From contig NC_092563.1 of the NCBI RefSeq assembly GCF_037975245.1, positions 20,108,094 to 20,172,093 on the forward strand: a stretch of 64,000 bases of DNA. The letters run 5' to 3'. Below the pieces are notes generated by a model that was given only the letters and a program-made list of their open reading frames with translations, was not told the DNA's origin and made no database searches. The stretch comes from Apostichopus japonicus. Lineage: Eukaryota; Echinodermata; Holothuroidea; Aspidochirotida; Stichopodidae. Positions 10,485 through 21,951 of this stretch are shown here, piece by piece; position 1 is the first letter of the stretch; each line of letters begins with the position of its first letter. A program made the translations under genes and the position numbers.

Positions 10485-12195
10485 CTGAAGATTTAAAATT
10501 TGAAATTTTTCATCAACTTGGCAACTCAACTGTGACACTAAGTTTGCTAAGAGCATATATTTACACAGAGCGCCATGTGTAATCTACATCAAGAATTTTC
10601 TTTAAATTGGCATTAAAAGAGCAAGGAAACTGTCAATTAATTACAGTTTAAGCTGAAAATACAATATAAATAAACGTTGGCATCAACTTAGATTTAGCTG
10701 ACGTAGAAATAACAATGCTTGCATGCTGTTAAACTTCTGCTTAAGAAGCTTTGTACAAAATCATTTCCATCTACTATAGGCAGTATCCAGGATTTTCTAA
10801 CTCGGGCGCGAATTACTATCTTAGCGGAGCGCCACTATCGGTTGGCTCGCAGCGTACAAGAACATTTCTGGTTTTGACATCCCACCCAGATCACCGGAAA
10901 TGGCTCTTCTCGGGCTTGAAATGACCAACCAGTTGTACACTTTTGCCTGAGAACCAAGAATTTCCCAATATTTTTTTCATTCATAACCTTTTTGAAGATT
11001 GCCACCATTTTGTACACATCATGTTCGACCTCATCGCATCTTTTGTGGATCATTGCCTTTTGTAGGTGATTGTACATCGCGGCCCACAATACCCGTAAGC
11101 CACATTTTCAAGGTTTTAATTCCATTATCTGTTCAGAATTTGAGAATTCACAATTCTCGTGAATAAATTCACTTCAAAACATGCCTATAATTTTGCCAAA
11201 AGTTTCTTCTATGGACAACCAATATAGAAAAACCTCTTTCAACCCGTAACAGACCGGTAAAAGTTGCACAGGTAGAGGGAAGTAGGATGAAGAATGTTGA
11301 TCAGGGAATTTACGAAACTTCAGACACAGTTAATTTATTGGTGTACAAATATTAAAACCTCTTATAACGGCTACTTTAAAACTTTGTTGAAGGAAATTAA
11401 AAAACACCATATATTTCCGAAACCGAACACTACACACATAAACAGTTTGGAGGCTGTTCATCTGGAATGCCATTTTCATGCTTACTGATATGTGCTGTTT
11501 GCTTTACAAGTTCCAAAAATTGAAATCAGACTGAAATATAAGACATTCTTTGTTTTCTTTGTTTGAAAACGGTAAATGAAGTGTTAAAGTGCTATTTTTC
11601 CCCATGATCTAACTCCGCCCATATCCAGGAGCACAGCATCAGACTCGTTCATGCCTTTTAAGTACCATTCCATTACCATATTCCATTTCCATACCATTAA
11701 AGGTAACCTGTTTTAAAGTATGGATTCCTCCCCTGTACCAGTGACAATGGATTTCCTTGAAATGGATTTGGAGAGATAGAGAAGTTTATCAGAAATGTTA
11801 CAATGATTCTAATTGTTGTTCTTTTAGATTTGCTTCTAGTAAATCACTCCAAATCATGTCAGTGTAGCAGATATATAACAGTATAGCAATGCAATGTGTG
11901 GTTGTTGACTCCATCATTTTCTATGTGAGGTAGCTATGAGTCATAGATCAAACTGGTTACTGTAACATTTTTATTTTAAGTGACTTGATATTTCGGTCCA
12001 CAAGGGTGCACATATGATACTTGTCAAGACAATTGACTACTACTGCTATCATTAAAATGTCACAAATGATGGTCAGACTGAAACAGGTTTTCAAAGAATC
12101 ATATATCTTATCATTTATGATAAGTCTACCTGTGGAGGAAATATCATTACAATTAAAAATTTGTTTTAATAAAAAAGACTTCTTGCAACTTGCAC
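10485..12195. other. Intron left of cassette C
   Basis: Holds a transposon-like fragment (about 10795-11100). From about 11520 it holds the left flank of cassette C, homologous to 29570-30220 and 45350-46010. Homology to cassettes A and B starts there, so no counterpart of their exon 8 is found on this side. Confidence 0.55.
10795..11100. mobile_element. DNA-transposon-like fragment related to 1460-1672
   Basis: Shares CCCAGATCACCGGAAATGGC with the fragment near 1516 and begins with GC-rich text (CTCGGGCGCGAATTACTATC, then GCGGAGCGCC) that stands out from the AT-rich intron. No terminal inverted repeats or target duplication were confirmed. Confidence 0.4.
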
Positions 12196-12456
12196 CTGTT
12201 AGCACTGTGATGGTGAAGACGCATTGATCACTGTTACCCGATGAATCAGTGAAAGTAAAAGTACAAGTAGTTGTTCCTACAGGGTATCTGTCTCCAGAAT
12301 TACAGCTTGATTCAACATTAATGGAGTTGGAGGCATCCGTGGCTGTTGGTTCATCAAATTGAACTATCGCTGAAGTTATGCCAAGCTCTATGGTAGCCAT
12401 GACACTTGGAGCATCGATGTCCGGGCATTCCAGGATTTGAGGCCGAAGAGTATCAA
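12196..12456 (-). CDS. HYR domain exon, cassette C exon 7
   Basis: An 87-codon phase 1-1 exon with acceptor CTCCTGCAG and donor GTGCAAG. It encodes DTLRPQILECPDIDAPSV, FDEPTATDASNSINV, SSCNSGDRYPVGTTTCTF and GNSDQCVFTITVLT. The extra cysteines SSC and TTTC, besides the framework pair, distinguish this HYR subtype. Counterparts are 30222-30482 (B) and 46013-46273 (A). C differs from both at VMATIELGIT, where A and B have VIATIEPGIT. It is the last exon of cassette C in transcription order. Confidence 0.88.
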
Positions 12457-13368
12457 CTGCAGGAGAAATGAAAGAATATTACCACCATCTCTAATGCTCT
12501 ATCATTTCAGAGAACTAAAAAACAATATACGAACAAAGGTATAAAGTAGGCAGTTGACTTTCATAACCATATTTCTAATTAAACTTCCAGTATTATTTTG
12601 TGGAAACTCTGTGAAATGTTTTTTCGGTTCATAAATTTACTTTGAGGCAGTATAGTTAGTCCCAGTATACAATGTCAATGATGCCTTTATACCTGTTTTT
12701 CATCTGCAAAGAGAAGACCATATCCAGTTACCTCTGCTATGACAGTGTCATAGCAATAAATTCAGAGCTGATCATTGTTTTCAAATGTAATGTCAATTTT
12801 TGAAATGTCTGTTATAACATCCATGCAATAAACCAACAGAGTAGTTTTTTGTTGAAGAATACATCTGATCCTTGGAGAAATTATGCTACAAATGCAAAAA
12901 GCTCTATGAAAAGAAATAATTCAAATACTTCTGTCACCTATCACCTTGAAGGCAGTGAACAGTGAAAATAACCACCATTCTTTGAAAGTTTTTTTTTCAT
13001 TTGTCACATGAGGTATAAGAGACTGATAATGTTCAGATTTCACTCATATTTAGAAAGCTGCCAGAGACACATTTGATATGCATTTGTCAAATTGTATTAA
13101 AGGCAGGGGAAAAAGTCAACTTGTTATTAAAAACAAAGGAAGCACAAAACTGAAAAAAGAGGTGCATCTTATTGATAAGTACATCTTTTGATATGTACTG
13201 AAATATTTCATGAACCATCAATGGTGCAAAATTAAGGAATTCGTTTAAATTTCTCTTCCGGTTGAAAAAGCTCTCATATTCTAGTTAGTTACCATTGTAA
13301 AATCTGATAACAAACTTCGCTTTTAACAAAGAACAATAAATCAACCTTGTGACTATTATATCACTCAC
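12457..13368. other. Cassette C intron 6-7
   Basis: Homologous over its length to 30483-31385 and 46274-47175. A conserved but non-coding hairpin-like sequence GCTATGACAGTGTCATAGC sits near 12736. No exon signature was found. Confidence 0.6.
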
Positions 13369-13620
13369 TTGAAAAGACCTGGACAGGAAATGAACATGTG
13401 TCAGAATTTCCTGATCCATCTGTGCAAGTGTAGGTGACTACAACATCTCCTACCAGGAAGAAGGAACCTGGCAGATTGGATCTGGCTGTCACAGAAGCTA
13501 CGTTTGATATATCTTGACAGTTAGGCTCAATCCAAGTAACCGGGCGCCCTGGGTTACCCAACTCAGTGCTTTCAGATACAAAAGCTGGCAAATTGACACA
13601 TTCTGGAGGTGTGGTGTCAA
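13369..13620 (-). CDS. HYR domain exon, cassette C exon 6
   Basis: An 84-codon phase 1-1 exon with acceptor TCTTTCAG and donor GTGAGT. It encodes DTTPPECVNLPAFVSES, VTWIEPNCQDISNVAS, GSFFLVGDVVVTYTC and GSGNSDTCSFPVQVFS. C-specific residues are GRPVTWIEPN and GDVVV, against GRRVTWIEPT and GDTVV in both A and B. Extra cysteines NCQD and YTCTD probably form a second disulfide; that is an inference from co-occurrence. Confidence 0.9.
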
Positions 13621-13807
13621 CTGAAAGAAGAAAACCAACCCTCAATTAGCCAAACAGTCATCAAACAGTACTAGGTGATACTTTCCAAATTTTGAAAATT
13701 CAATATGTATTCTATATCCTTTTGTTCCTTCATCATGATGAAAAGTACAACAATTTCCTTGGAATAGGTGAAACTAATCTGGATATTAACCAGAGATGAA
13801 CATTTAC

Positions 13808-14059
13808 CAGTTGTTATAGAGATAGTAAAGCTGCAAACGGCCCCATTCTGACTGCTCTCTGTGAAGGTGTAGATCACTTGGGTTATTCCCACTGGAAAGA
13901 AATCATTTGGTGCGTGTGTCCTGTCAACTAACACAGCAGTACCAAATGTATCTGTGGCTGATGGTTCAGTCCATGTAATGATTAGTCCTGGTACACCCAA
14001 CTCAACCTGTCTTTCAATCAGGCTGGGACAATTCACAATCATTGGTGGAGTTGTGCTTC
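13808..14059 (-). CDS. HYR domain exon, cassette C exon 5
   Basis: An 84-codon phase 1-1 exon with acceptor ATTTGCAG and donor GTAAAT. It encodes STTPPMIVNCPSLIERQV, WTEPSATDTFGTAVLVDRTH, NDFFPVGITQVIYTF and NGAVCSFTISITT. C-specific changes are TDTFG (TDISG in A and B) and FTESSQNG (FTDSSQNG). It is only 187 bp from exon 6, the shortest intron in the cassette. Confidence 0.9.
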
Positions 14060-15169
14060 CTGCAAATGTGAAAGATGGATACATCATTCTTTAAGAATTT
14101 AAGATTCATAGCAAGCGGAAGCCACATTGAGACCTGTACGCAGCACAGACAAGTCTTGGAGAGTAATTGTCAAGTACTGAGATTTGTCCATTAAGCAATT
14201 CCCAAATGAGTAAGTCACAGACAAAAAGACTCACATACACATGGATACTTGTCATTTTAAATGTGTCCTTGTCCTATTACATGAACAGATGCCTTAGCAG
14301 TTAACCTTACCTAACATATTTTTTTTTATGTGTACTTCTCCTATTATATAAATAGATACCTTACCTGTTAACCTTACCTAACAAATAATTTAATATGTGT
14401 ACTTGTCCTATTACATGAACAGATGCCTCAGTGGTTATGCTAGCCATTAAATAACTGATATGGATATATTGGTCCTGATACATAACCATACATCTTTGTG
14501 GATATCTTTCCTTATATATATTTATAGATGAATATATTGGTCCTGATGCATGACTATATATACCACAGCGGCCATAAATTGCTAAATTGTATATATATAT
14601 ATTGGTCCTGATTCATTACCATACATGTTTATAGCTATCCTTTTCTACTATATATTTATACATGGATATATTGGTTCTGATACATGACTATATATCGCAG
14701 CGGTCACAGATTGCTAAGTTATATGGGTATATTGGTGCTGATACATAACCATAAATCTTTGTGGATATACTTTTCTACTATATATTTATAGATGGGAATA
14801 TTAGATGGATATATTAGTCCTGATACATGAACATACACATTTGTGGATATCCTTTCTAAAATATATTAATAAAAAAATAAAAAATTGCAAAGTTTCCAGG
14901 ATATATTGGTCCTGATACATAACCACACTTCTTACTGGCTATCCTATTTACTATATATTTATAGATGCCCTAATATTGGTGATGAAGCATATCATCTACA
15001 CAGTATCAATCAATACCTATGGTAAATTCCTAAACAGTGATTGGTTATCACTATCACTGGGTACTAGTCTCTGTATGAAGCTAATCTTCAGCTGTGCTCA
15101 TCTTAAATATAACATTAAATATGATTACAGCAATCATTAACCTTAAAGGCTAGAATTTGTCAATCTTAC
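14060..15169. other. Cassette C intron 4-5
   Basis: Contains an irregular AT-rich minisatellite at about 14280-14975. The rest is homologous to the same introns of B (32077-33204) and A (47867-49133). No exon signature. Confidence 0.6.
14440..14975. repeat. AT-rich minisatellite, cassette C intron 4-5
   Basis: Irregular tandem copies of a unit containing GGATATATTGGTCCTGATAC, ATAACCATACATCTTTGTGG and CTATATATTTATAGATG, with a period of about 80-130 bp because short and long units alternate. Orthologous arrays lie at 32460-33005 (B) and 48250-48940 (A) with different copy numbers. Confidence 0.75.
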
Positions 15170-15421
15170 CAGTAATGACAGTTACTACAAAGCTACAACT
15201 AGCAGCATTGCCACTTGCATCTGAAAATATGTACACCACAGTGGTCAGGCCAATTGAAAAGCTTTCTCCTGGTCCTTTAGAACGTGATGCCATTATGACT
15301 GTTCTAGATAAGTCGGTGGCTGTTGGTTCCGTCCATCTAACAACAGCAGTTGGAGTTCCTAACTCAATGACAGCAGACAGATCATTGGGACATCCAGAAA
15401 TTGTTGGTGGAACTGTATCTT
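15170..15421 (-). CDS. HYR domain exon, cassette C exon 4
   Basis: An 84-codon phase 1-1 exon with acceptor TTTCGTAG and donor GTAAGA. It encodes EDTVPPTISGCPNDLSAV, VVRWTEPTATDLSRTVIM, GESFSIGLTTVVYIFSD and GNAASCSFVVTVITG. C-specific residues are DLSRTVIMASRSK, against DLSGTVIMTSRSN in A and B. Confidence 0.9.
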
Positions 15422-17106
15422 CTACGAAAAAGAAATAAATGCAACATGCGTTACCCAGCCATTGAGCCAAAGTATTCAAACTCAGGATTCAACTTTGGAC
15501 ATTGGATCCATTGATTTAATGACAAAACTACACATTTTTAGTAAATATGTTGTTCTATTCTCTGCCTGGACTTCAACTTGCCTCTGAAAACCAAAATTTC
15601 ATGGGGCAACATTAGAAACATGAAATATTTGCTAAAGAGCAGAAATTGGTCAAATCTTTAGTTCATATGGCCAGCCACTGACTTACCACCTAGAAAATCA
15701 TTTCAAAACAGAATTTCTAATTTCAAATGCCAGTCTTTAGCTACTTTCTTTACACAGAACGTCGTCTAACAGCCTGCACCTTTGGTATATGCCTCACCTT
15801 GACCGTGTGTTGTATATGTTATGCTTAAATTACTAGAAATCGGTAGAATACGCTAGAGCAACAAATAATTTTGATGGAGCAATATTCAGTCCCAGCCTCA
15901 ACGATTAAATTGAAGAAGAAAATAAGTGTGAAAAGAATATAGTTGGAAATGTTTACAGGTACAGTAAAGAGTAGTTTGAGAGAAAAACCTCGACCAGTTA
16001 GCTGACAGTACAACAGTCAGTGTAGGACTTTTGTCCATGTAAGGTAACCTAGACCAGCTAGCTGGAAGTACAACAGTCAGTGTAGGACTTTTGGCTATGT
16101 CAGGCAGCCTGGACCAGCGAGCTGGCAGTACAACAGTCAGTGTATGACGTAAGTCCATAAGGCAACCTAGACAAGCTAGCTGGCAGTACAACAGTCAGTG
16201 TAGGACTTTATTCTATGTAAGGCTAGCTTTACTGTCCTAGTACTCAATTTAGGTATAGGTATGCTATGTAGTGCTCATGGCCATGTAATCTAAATTTGTA
16301 ATTCAATTTAAATGTTTTATTTGTTTGTTTTTTTCTTCAAAATTAGACCTTGTATGAAAGAAACTCTAAGGGCATCCCAATAACTCATTAATTCATATAT
16401 CTTTGATCGTAAGAAATGGGTTAGAATTTCTTGGTTTGGATATAATTTAGAACAATATCAGTGTTTTATTAAACAAGAACTAAATCCTTATACATATAGC
16501 TGATAATGTTAGGGTATGAAACAGACTACAGATTCTTTGGCAGGTTGTCATGAAAAGGTCTCCCTTTGATAGATGTAAATACCAGCTTGGAAATCCATCG
16601 ACTCAAAGCAACAGAACATATGTATATAGTGAGACCTTTGGCACCATGATTGTTGCAGGGTAAAGTTGACATGCAGATTTAGTTAGACTAAGATGTACCA
16701 GAAGAAATGGTTCCTATGTAGTTTTCCAAGTCTTAGGGTTTCATGATCGCTAAGTATGGCAATGGAAAATTGTTGCCCAAGAAATGCAAAACTCCTGTGG
16801 CCTGATATGATAAATGAACAAAAGTGAATACTGTTTGCAGCTTCACATTCAATATATATGAAATATTTGCTAAAGAGCAGAAATTGGTCTTCCAAATGTA
16901 ATTTGAGAGGGTATTGTAGACGCAAATGAGTGCAGTGGTCATAGTTTGAGCTGTTTTAGGAAATTGTTACAGTTAAACAATGTTCCTCTTCAATGCGATA
17001 TTCCAACATATGTTAAAACTATCTACAAATTAATACAATTTGCCATGGAGTAAACCGATTTCATGGTAAAAGGATACGACAAACTGACTGGATCTATCAA
17101 ACTTAC
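15422..17106. other. Cassette C intron 3-4
   Basis: Carries a roughly 60-bp minisatellite (15985-16215). At 16614 it carries a short TATGTATATAG motif that is expanded to (AT)123 in cassette B. A diverged copy of this whole intron, without its flanking exons 3 and 4, is found at about 23.1-24.6 kb and 56.67-57.45 kb. Confidence 0.6.
15985..16215. repeat. About 60-bp minisatellite, 4 copies
   Basis: The core CAGCTAGCTGGCAGTACAAC, then AGTCAGTGTAGGACTT, then TATGTAAGGCAACCTGGAC, recurs at about 60-bp spacing. Orthologous or paralogous arrays are at 24060-24430 (about 6), 34015-34125 (about 2), 49945-50100 (about 3) and 56905-57270 (about 6). Open frames of 60-97 residues here are repeat artefacts. 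Confidence 0.8.
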
Positions 17107-17361
17107 TTGGAACAATTCTAACAATCAGAACACAATTTTCTGTATTTCCAGAGGCATCTGAGCAAGTGTAGACAACATTGGTATCACCAACAATGAAGAA
17201 GGAACCAGAAGTGTGGGTCCTCGCTGACACTTCACCAGTACCCGAGATGTCAACACATATAGGTTCTGGCAGGTTATCAACAACCAGGCCAAAGTCCCCA
17301 AGTTCCACACACTCTGAGATTTCAATTGGCAAATTAGTGCAAACTGGTGGAGTGGTGTCCA
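17107..17361 (-). CDS. HYR domain exon, cassette C exon 3
   Basis: An 85-codon phase 1-1 exon with acceptor GTTTGTCAG and donor GTAAGT. It encodes DTTPPVCTNLPIEISECVEL, VVDNLPEPICVDISGTGEV, GSFFIVGDTNVVYTCSD and GNTENCVLIVRIVP. The usual VxWxxP is replaced by VVDNLPEP, shared by all three cassettes. C and B are almost identical in protein here, differing at the final residue of the last strand (VP versus VQ). It is the most conserved of the cassette exons. Confidence 0.9.
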
Positions 17362-18632
17362 CTGACAAACCAGGAAGGAAACAAAAACAGAATATGTCAT
17401 CCACAGGGGTGAAACTAGTCTCACAACCAATATATGTCTGATTCTTTTATTAAATTAATATCCTTGGGAATAAGATATTTAACCTTGACTGATAAAACAA
17501 ATAAGATGGTTTCAAACATTATAAGTTCTTTCTTATGATTGCTTGATTATTTGATCCTGCTATAACAAAACTTTAGCTCTATTAACATTGCCAAGCAACC
17601 AAATAAACCCAAAGTCAAACAGCAGTACTGATTGTTTCCAGTATGCTTCCTTGCAAGCAGAATGTAAAATTTGCCCTTTTATCCTGGAATTGAACAGGGA
17701 CTCGTACATGCAAGATGAACAAATCTAGTCCTTTATCATTTAATTGAGACAGACAGGACTGGTTAGACTTGTCAAAACACTCTACAAATGAAACAAGTAA
17801 TTACTAGATATAGCTATATAGAGAATAATAAAGATATAACTGAGGAGTACCAGAGACATGACTGATGAGACTTGTCAAAACACTATATAAATGAGACAAT
17901 AGCTAGAAATAGCTTTATAGAGAATGATAAAGATAAAGCTAGGAAGTACCACAGACAGGACTGTTGAAACTTATCAAAACACTCTACAAATGAACAAGGA
18001 AAGGGTTATAGTGGTTTTACATCAAGACCACAGTAATAACTAGAAATAGCTATATAGAACATGATAAAGATATATCTAGGGAGTACCACAGACAGGACTG
18101 ATCTGACTTGTCAAAACACTCAACAAACTACTTCAATGTGCTTTAATCAGACAAGGTGAAATTTCATAGCGGTTTGACATCAAAAACACGGTAAACCAAA
18201 GCCGCAGTATGTCAGGATAAGTGGCAAAGACAAAAGAAGGGGAGAATGGTCTGGGTACCATGGCCTCACACCTTAGACCATCAGTTGGGGGAAATGATCC
18301 AGTCAAGAGATTTGGCATTCACCCAGGGAAGAAATGGACCAATACTACAGGTCTAAATCCCCCCTCTCATTTTCAGGCTCACACTAAGTATACATTATTT
18401 TATATATTACATTTTCTGTAGAGTAACTGTTTCAATACAAAATTCCTGTAAAAGTAAGTTGGCCTGACGTTTGTATCCTATCAGCATTTTGCAGTTGAAA
18501 AAATAACGGTAATAAACAGCAAACACAATAGCATTAATGCAAATCAGTGTCTTGAAAAACCTTAACCAAGAATAATCTAATCAAAATAAAAAACAACTGT
18601 TGGTAATCTAAATCATCTGATAAAGTGCATAC
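17362..18632. other. Cassette C intron 2-3
   Basis: Contains four tandem copies of a 100-137-bp unit (17740-18130). The remainder matches B (35235-36480) and A (50978-52250). No exon signature. Confidence 0.6.
17740..18130. repeat. Tandem repeat of about 100-137 bp, 4 copies
   Basis: The unit contains GACAGGACTG, CTTGTCAAAACACTCTACAA, then AGATATAGCTATATAGAGAA and TAAAGATAT. Equivalent points fall at 17770, 17873, 17972 and 18109. It recurs at 35615-36005 (B) and 51350-51740 (A) with the same copy number, so it predates the cassette duplications. Confidence 0.7.
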
Positions 18633-18884
18633 CTGTCTGAACAAGTACAATGAATTCACAGTTGGCTGTGTTACCAGCCGGATCCACATATATATACATC
18701 ACAGTTGTTTGTCCTATCAAGAAGGGATCTCCAGGACTGTGCGTCTGAGTTTGCAGTGTAGCTGTTCCGGAATTGTCAGTTGCAAAAGGTTGAAACCATA
18801 CAACTTGTGCAGAAGTTTGTCCCGGTTCAAGTGTGATTGTCTGCTGTGATGGACAGTCGGAAATAACTGGTGGAACAGTATCAA
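18633..18884 (-). CDS. HYR domain exon, cassette C exon 2
   Basis: An 84-codon phase 1-1 exon with acceptor CCCCATCAG and donor GTATGC. It encodes DTVPPVISDCPSQQTITLEP, VVWFQPFATDNSGTATLQTQ, IGQTTVMYIYVDPAGN and ANCEFIVLVQT. It has no internal start codon early on, so a start-to-stop scan would miss it. C-specific residues are QPFATDN, GDPFLIGQ and YIYVDP. Confidence 0.88.
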
Positions 18885-20270
18885 CTGATGGGGAATTTGG
18901 CGGAGGGGGGTAATGAGAACAATTTAAAAGGTGAGTTTTCTAAAATTGCAACACTATAGAAATAACACCAGTGAACTGAAGTGGTGATGATAAACTTTGA
19001 GCTATTTATGTAATATATAGATTCACTTCTATGAATGTAGTTTGAGTAAGAGCTTCTGAAACCACGTTACCGAGATCAATCTGAAGTGATCAAATTTGCC
19101 TCTACATAATCCATTTTACTTTTTAGAACATTCTTCATTTGTTACATAGTCACTATAAAACAAAACTTTAATGAATGATGCTCCTAGAGTAAACTGATCA
19201 GCATTAGTTCAGGCATGTTTGATTAATTGTCGTCAGTTGTGTCAGAAATCATAACTTAACTGAAATAAATTGCAGCAATAGGACAACAACCAAGACATAT
19301 TAAAACTATGATGATACCATTTGTCCATGCCAAAGTTGAAAGGTGTTGCAAAAGTGACCATTTATGGAATAAAAGATTAATATTGACATGCTGATGAATC
19401 TGGATCTTCAGCACACTAAATTTAATGATCTTGGAGTCTACATTAACAAATGAGGTGATATAAGATAAAGTTTCGGAAAAGTGAGACGCATGGATATGAG
19501 GTCAATCTACATTGTAGTAAAGGTGACATTAAACAGTCTACCACATATCAAAATTGGAATCTGCCTTTGTAACTACTGACTTCCTGTTCTGAATTTAAGT
19601 TCATCTCTGTCACTGAATTATAGTTCCCATTAAAATATTAAACATGTGGGTGGCTAATGTTACTGACCGTGGTACAGTTTACTATACAAATTTCATGTAA
19701 TATAACCGTTAAGAATTCTAGTTCTCCTCTGTCACTGAACTATGGTCCATTAGAATACTGCACACGCGAGTGACTAATGTTACTGATAGTGGTGCAGTCT
19801 ATTCTTTAAAGTTCAGTAATAATTCTTGATAGAAATCTAGTTCACCTCTGTCAATGAACTATAGTTCCCATAAGGATATTTCACATGTGAGTGGTTAATG
19901 GTACTGACAGTGGTACAGTCTACTATTCTAAGCTCATGTAATACTGAACTCTAGTTTGTGTGAGGAATGTTTCAAATTCAAATTTGCTTCTGTTATTTAA
20001 CTATAGTTTTTCATCAAGAATTTGGTAATGAATACAGTCAAACATAAGAACTTTGCTCAGGTGTATATGGTTAATACAACTGAAAGTAGAACTGACAAAT
20101 CTTTATAGTTCTTTTCTTAATACCAAAACATAGTTCACAGCAGGAATCTGTTCATTTATATGGTTAGAATTACTGAGGCTAATGTCAAAAGTTTCGTTTT
20201 GTTATTGATATATATTTCATGTCAGAAATGTGTACATTTCCACAGTCACTTTGAGTGCCATTTTCACTAC
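18885..20270. other. Cassette C intron 1-2
   Basis: Contains the 120-bp tandem repeat (19580-19960) and sequence homologous to the same interval in A (53889-55522) and B (42837-44462). No additional exon was seen. Confidence 0.6.
19580..19960. repeat. About 120-bp tandem repeat, 3 copies
   Basis: The unit contains TGTCACTGAACTATAGTTCC, CATTAGAATATTGCACATG, GTTACTGATAGTGGTGCAGT and CTACTCTTTAAAGTTCATG. Longer arrays are at 43680-44150 (B) and 54740-55215 (A). A truncated array (28615-28850) replaces the lost half of exon 2 in remnant R. Confidence 0.75.
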
Positions 20271-20436
20271 CTTGTTACTACATTTACATAAAATGAACAA
20301 AGAGATGAGTTGGCAGTAGCGTCCGTAAAAAAGTTAGTGACAATTGTCAGCCCAGATTTGAAAAATGTGCTGGGATCTTGAGACCGCACAACTATCCATT
20401 GTATGGCAGTCCCTGGCAAATCCACTAGCAGAGAGA
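20271..20436 (-). pseudogene. Decayed HYR exon, cassette C exon 1
   Basis: HYR-like text is readable (SLLVDLPGTAIQWI, TFFKSGLTIVTNFFTDATAN, LCSFYVNVV). It lacks the opening DTTPPxxxCP strand. Compared with cassette A it lacks 33 nt (11 codons, removing a PPTFLDAF-like stretch). Between the best acceptor (AAATTTAG) and donor (ACAAG/GTAGTG) it is 166 nt, not a multiple of three, and the donor phase differs from every live exon. I call it a relic, though its retained donor and frame mean inclusion cannot be excluded. Confidence 0.65.
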
Positions 20437-21295
20437 CTAAATTTAAGCAGGATTGCTTTATGCATGCATCATCATAGCATTTGCATTAGGATTCAAACAC
20501 CAAGGATGTTTTTAGCTATGACATCAGCTTTTTACTGATCAGGTTTAAAAATCCAAAACATCATACACACCGGCACACGCCATCACCATTGCATATATTC
20601 TTTCGCCTCGAGTAGATGTTAAATACGTATGAGCATTTGGACAGTTTCTTTAACCGATATTGAGCTAGCAAGTCAGCTCTGCCACCAACCATCACACTAA
20701 TTATTTTATTGAAGAATGAGAGTTACATGACATAGTTTATACACTATGAAATGATTTTAAAACTTACTGCCACAGCCAAAGTCATCCAGTATAAATCAAG
20801 GAGCATCTTGCCAATTTGGAGATCATTCCAGATAATCTTTTTGACCCCTTAAAAGCTCACAGTGTTAAACCTTACAAGGGCTACTTCAGTGTGTGTTTAA
20901 ATCCCCACTCCCAATACTAGAGTATCAACTCTTTGAAGCAGAGTTCATTACCTGATGACTTTATATATTGTTGATGACCCATTGTATATTGAACCCATTC
21001 ACTAAACTGCAATTGATCATACTATGTTTATCATAACTAGAATCCAAGAACTTGAAGATTAACTGTTACTTTAATTTTGGAGTTAGCAAGTTCACACCTG
21101 TTGATCTCATGTGACCTTTGAACTCAATAGGTTTCTTACATTCACCAAGCTAGAGCTACATATTAAGTATGGGGTTAAAAAGATGTGCTTTTTTAGTTAT
21201 TGTGTTTTACAAGGTTCTCATACTTTGACTTATTGTGCCTGCAAATGACCTCTGAAAATTGACAAGTTGTAGTAGTTTTTAATTAACATATTTAC
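20437..21295. other. Right flank of cassette C
   Basis: Matches 55723-56311 (right flank of cassette A) up to about 21020, where homology stops. No exon signature. The remainder leads into the HYR exon at 21296. Confidence 0.55.
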
Positions 21296-21559
21296 CACCG
21301 AATACTTGGACAGTAAAGCTGAAGTCGCATTCCGATAAAGCTCCGGCCGAGTCTGTGCAGGTACAACGAACGGTTGTCTGGCCAACAGGAAAGAGATCTC
21401 CACTCTGTTGATTACATTCTGGAGTGATAGAGCCATCTTCACTATCTAAACAGCTACCAATATCCTCCCATGTTACAAGCTGACCAAAGTCTCCCTGAAA
21501 GCTGGTGACAGGTTGAATGTTGGGACAAATAGGTGGAGATGGAGGAGTGTTGTTACCAA
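21296..21559 (-). CDS. HYR domain exon outside the cassettes
   Basis: An 88-codon phase 1-1 exon with acceptor ATCTTTCAG and donor GTAAAT. It encodes NNTPPSPPICPNIQPVTSF, LVTWEDIGSCLDSEDGSI, SGDLFPVGQTTVRCTCTD and ECDFSFTVQVFGG. It is the cysteine-rich HYR subtype otherwise seen only at 9521-9772. The corresponding stretch is missing next to cassette A, where the sequence jumps from the equivalent of 21020 to that of 23430. Confidence 0.88.
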
Positions 21560-21951
21560 CTGAAAGATATGAAAAGAATAGGAAACTTATCAAAAGGACA
21601 TCATTATTAAGGCAGGCATTCTTAGTTTTTATTATATTTCTTAAACTATGTAGACCAAAGCAACACGGGCCCTGTCAAGTTGATCTTACGAGAAAATGAA
21701 GCAAAGAAACATTACCGCAACACTTTTTTACACTGAAAACCACAGACAGAAAATTAGTTCAACACAGATGAAACTTTTGCGTTATTGTGTTTACAAGGTT
21801 TTCAGATTCTGACTAATGTTGACCGCAAATGACCTCTGGCTTCTATCAAATTCAAATAGGGTTCTTGCATTCACCAAGCTACAGCTAAATATTTAGTGAA
21901 AAGAGTTAGTCTGTTTCACAAGGTTCTCATACTCTGACTTATATTGACTGC

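Noticed and set aside
12021-12227. Plus-strand open frame conserved in all three cassettes (also 29969-30190 and 45787-45981)
   Set aside because: Conservation is explained by the recent duplication of the whole intron, and the frame is not preserved at its ends. No known motif.
15157-15438. Plus-strand open frames opposite HYR exons (also 17178-17441, 33129-33473, 35051-35314, 49058-49402, 50794-51057)
   Set aside because: Antisense shadows of the minus-strand HYR exons, which have the domain signature and splice sites.
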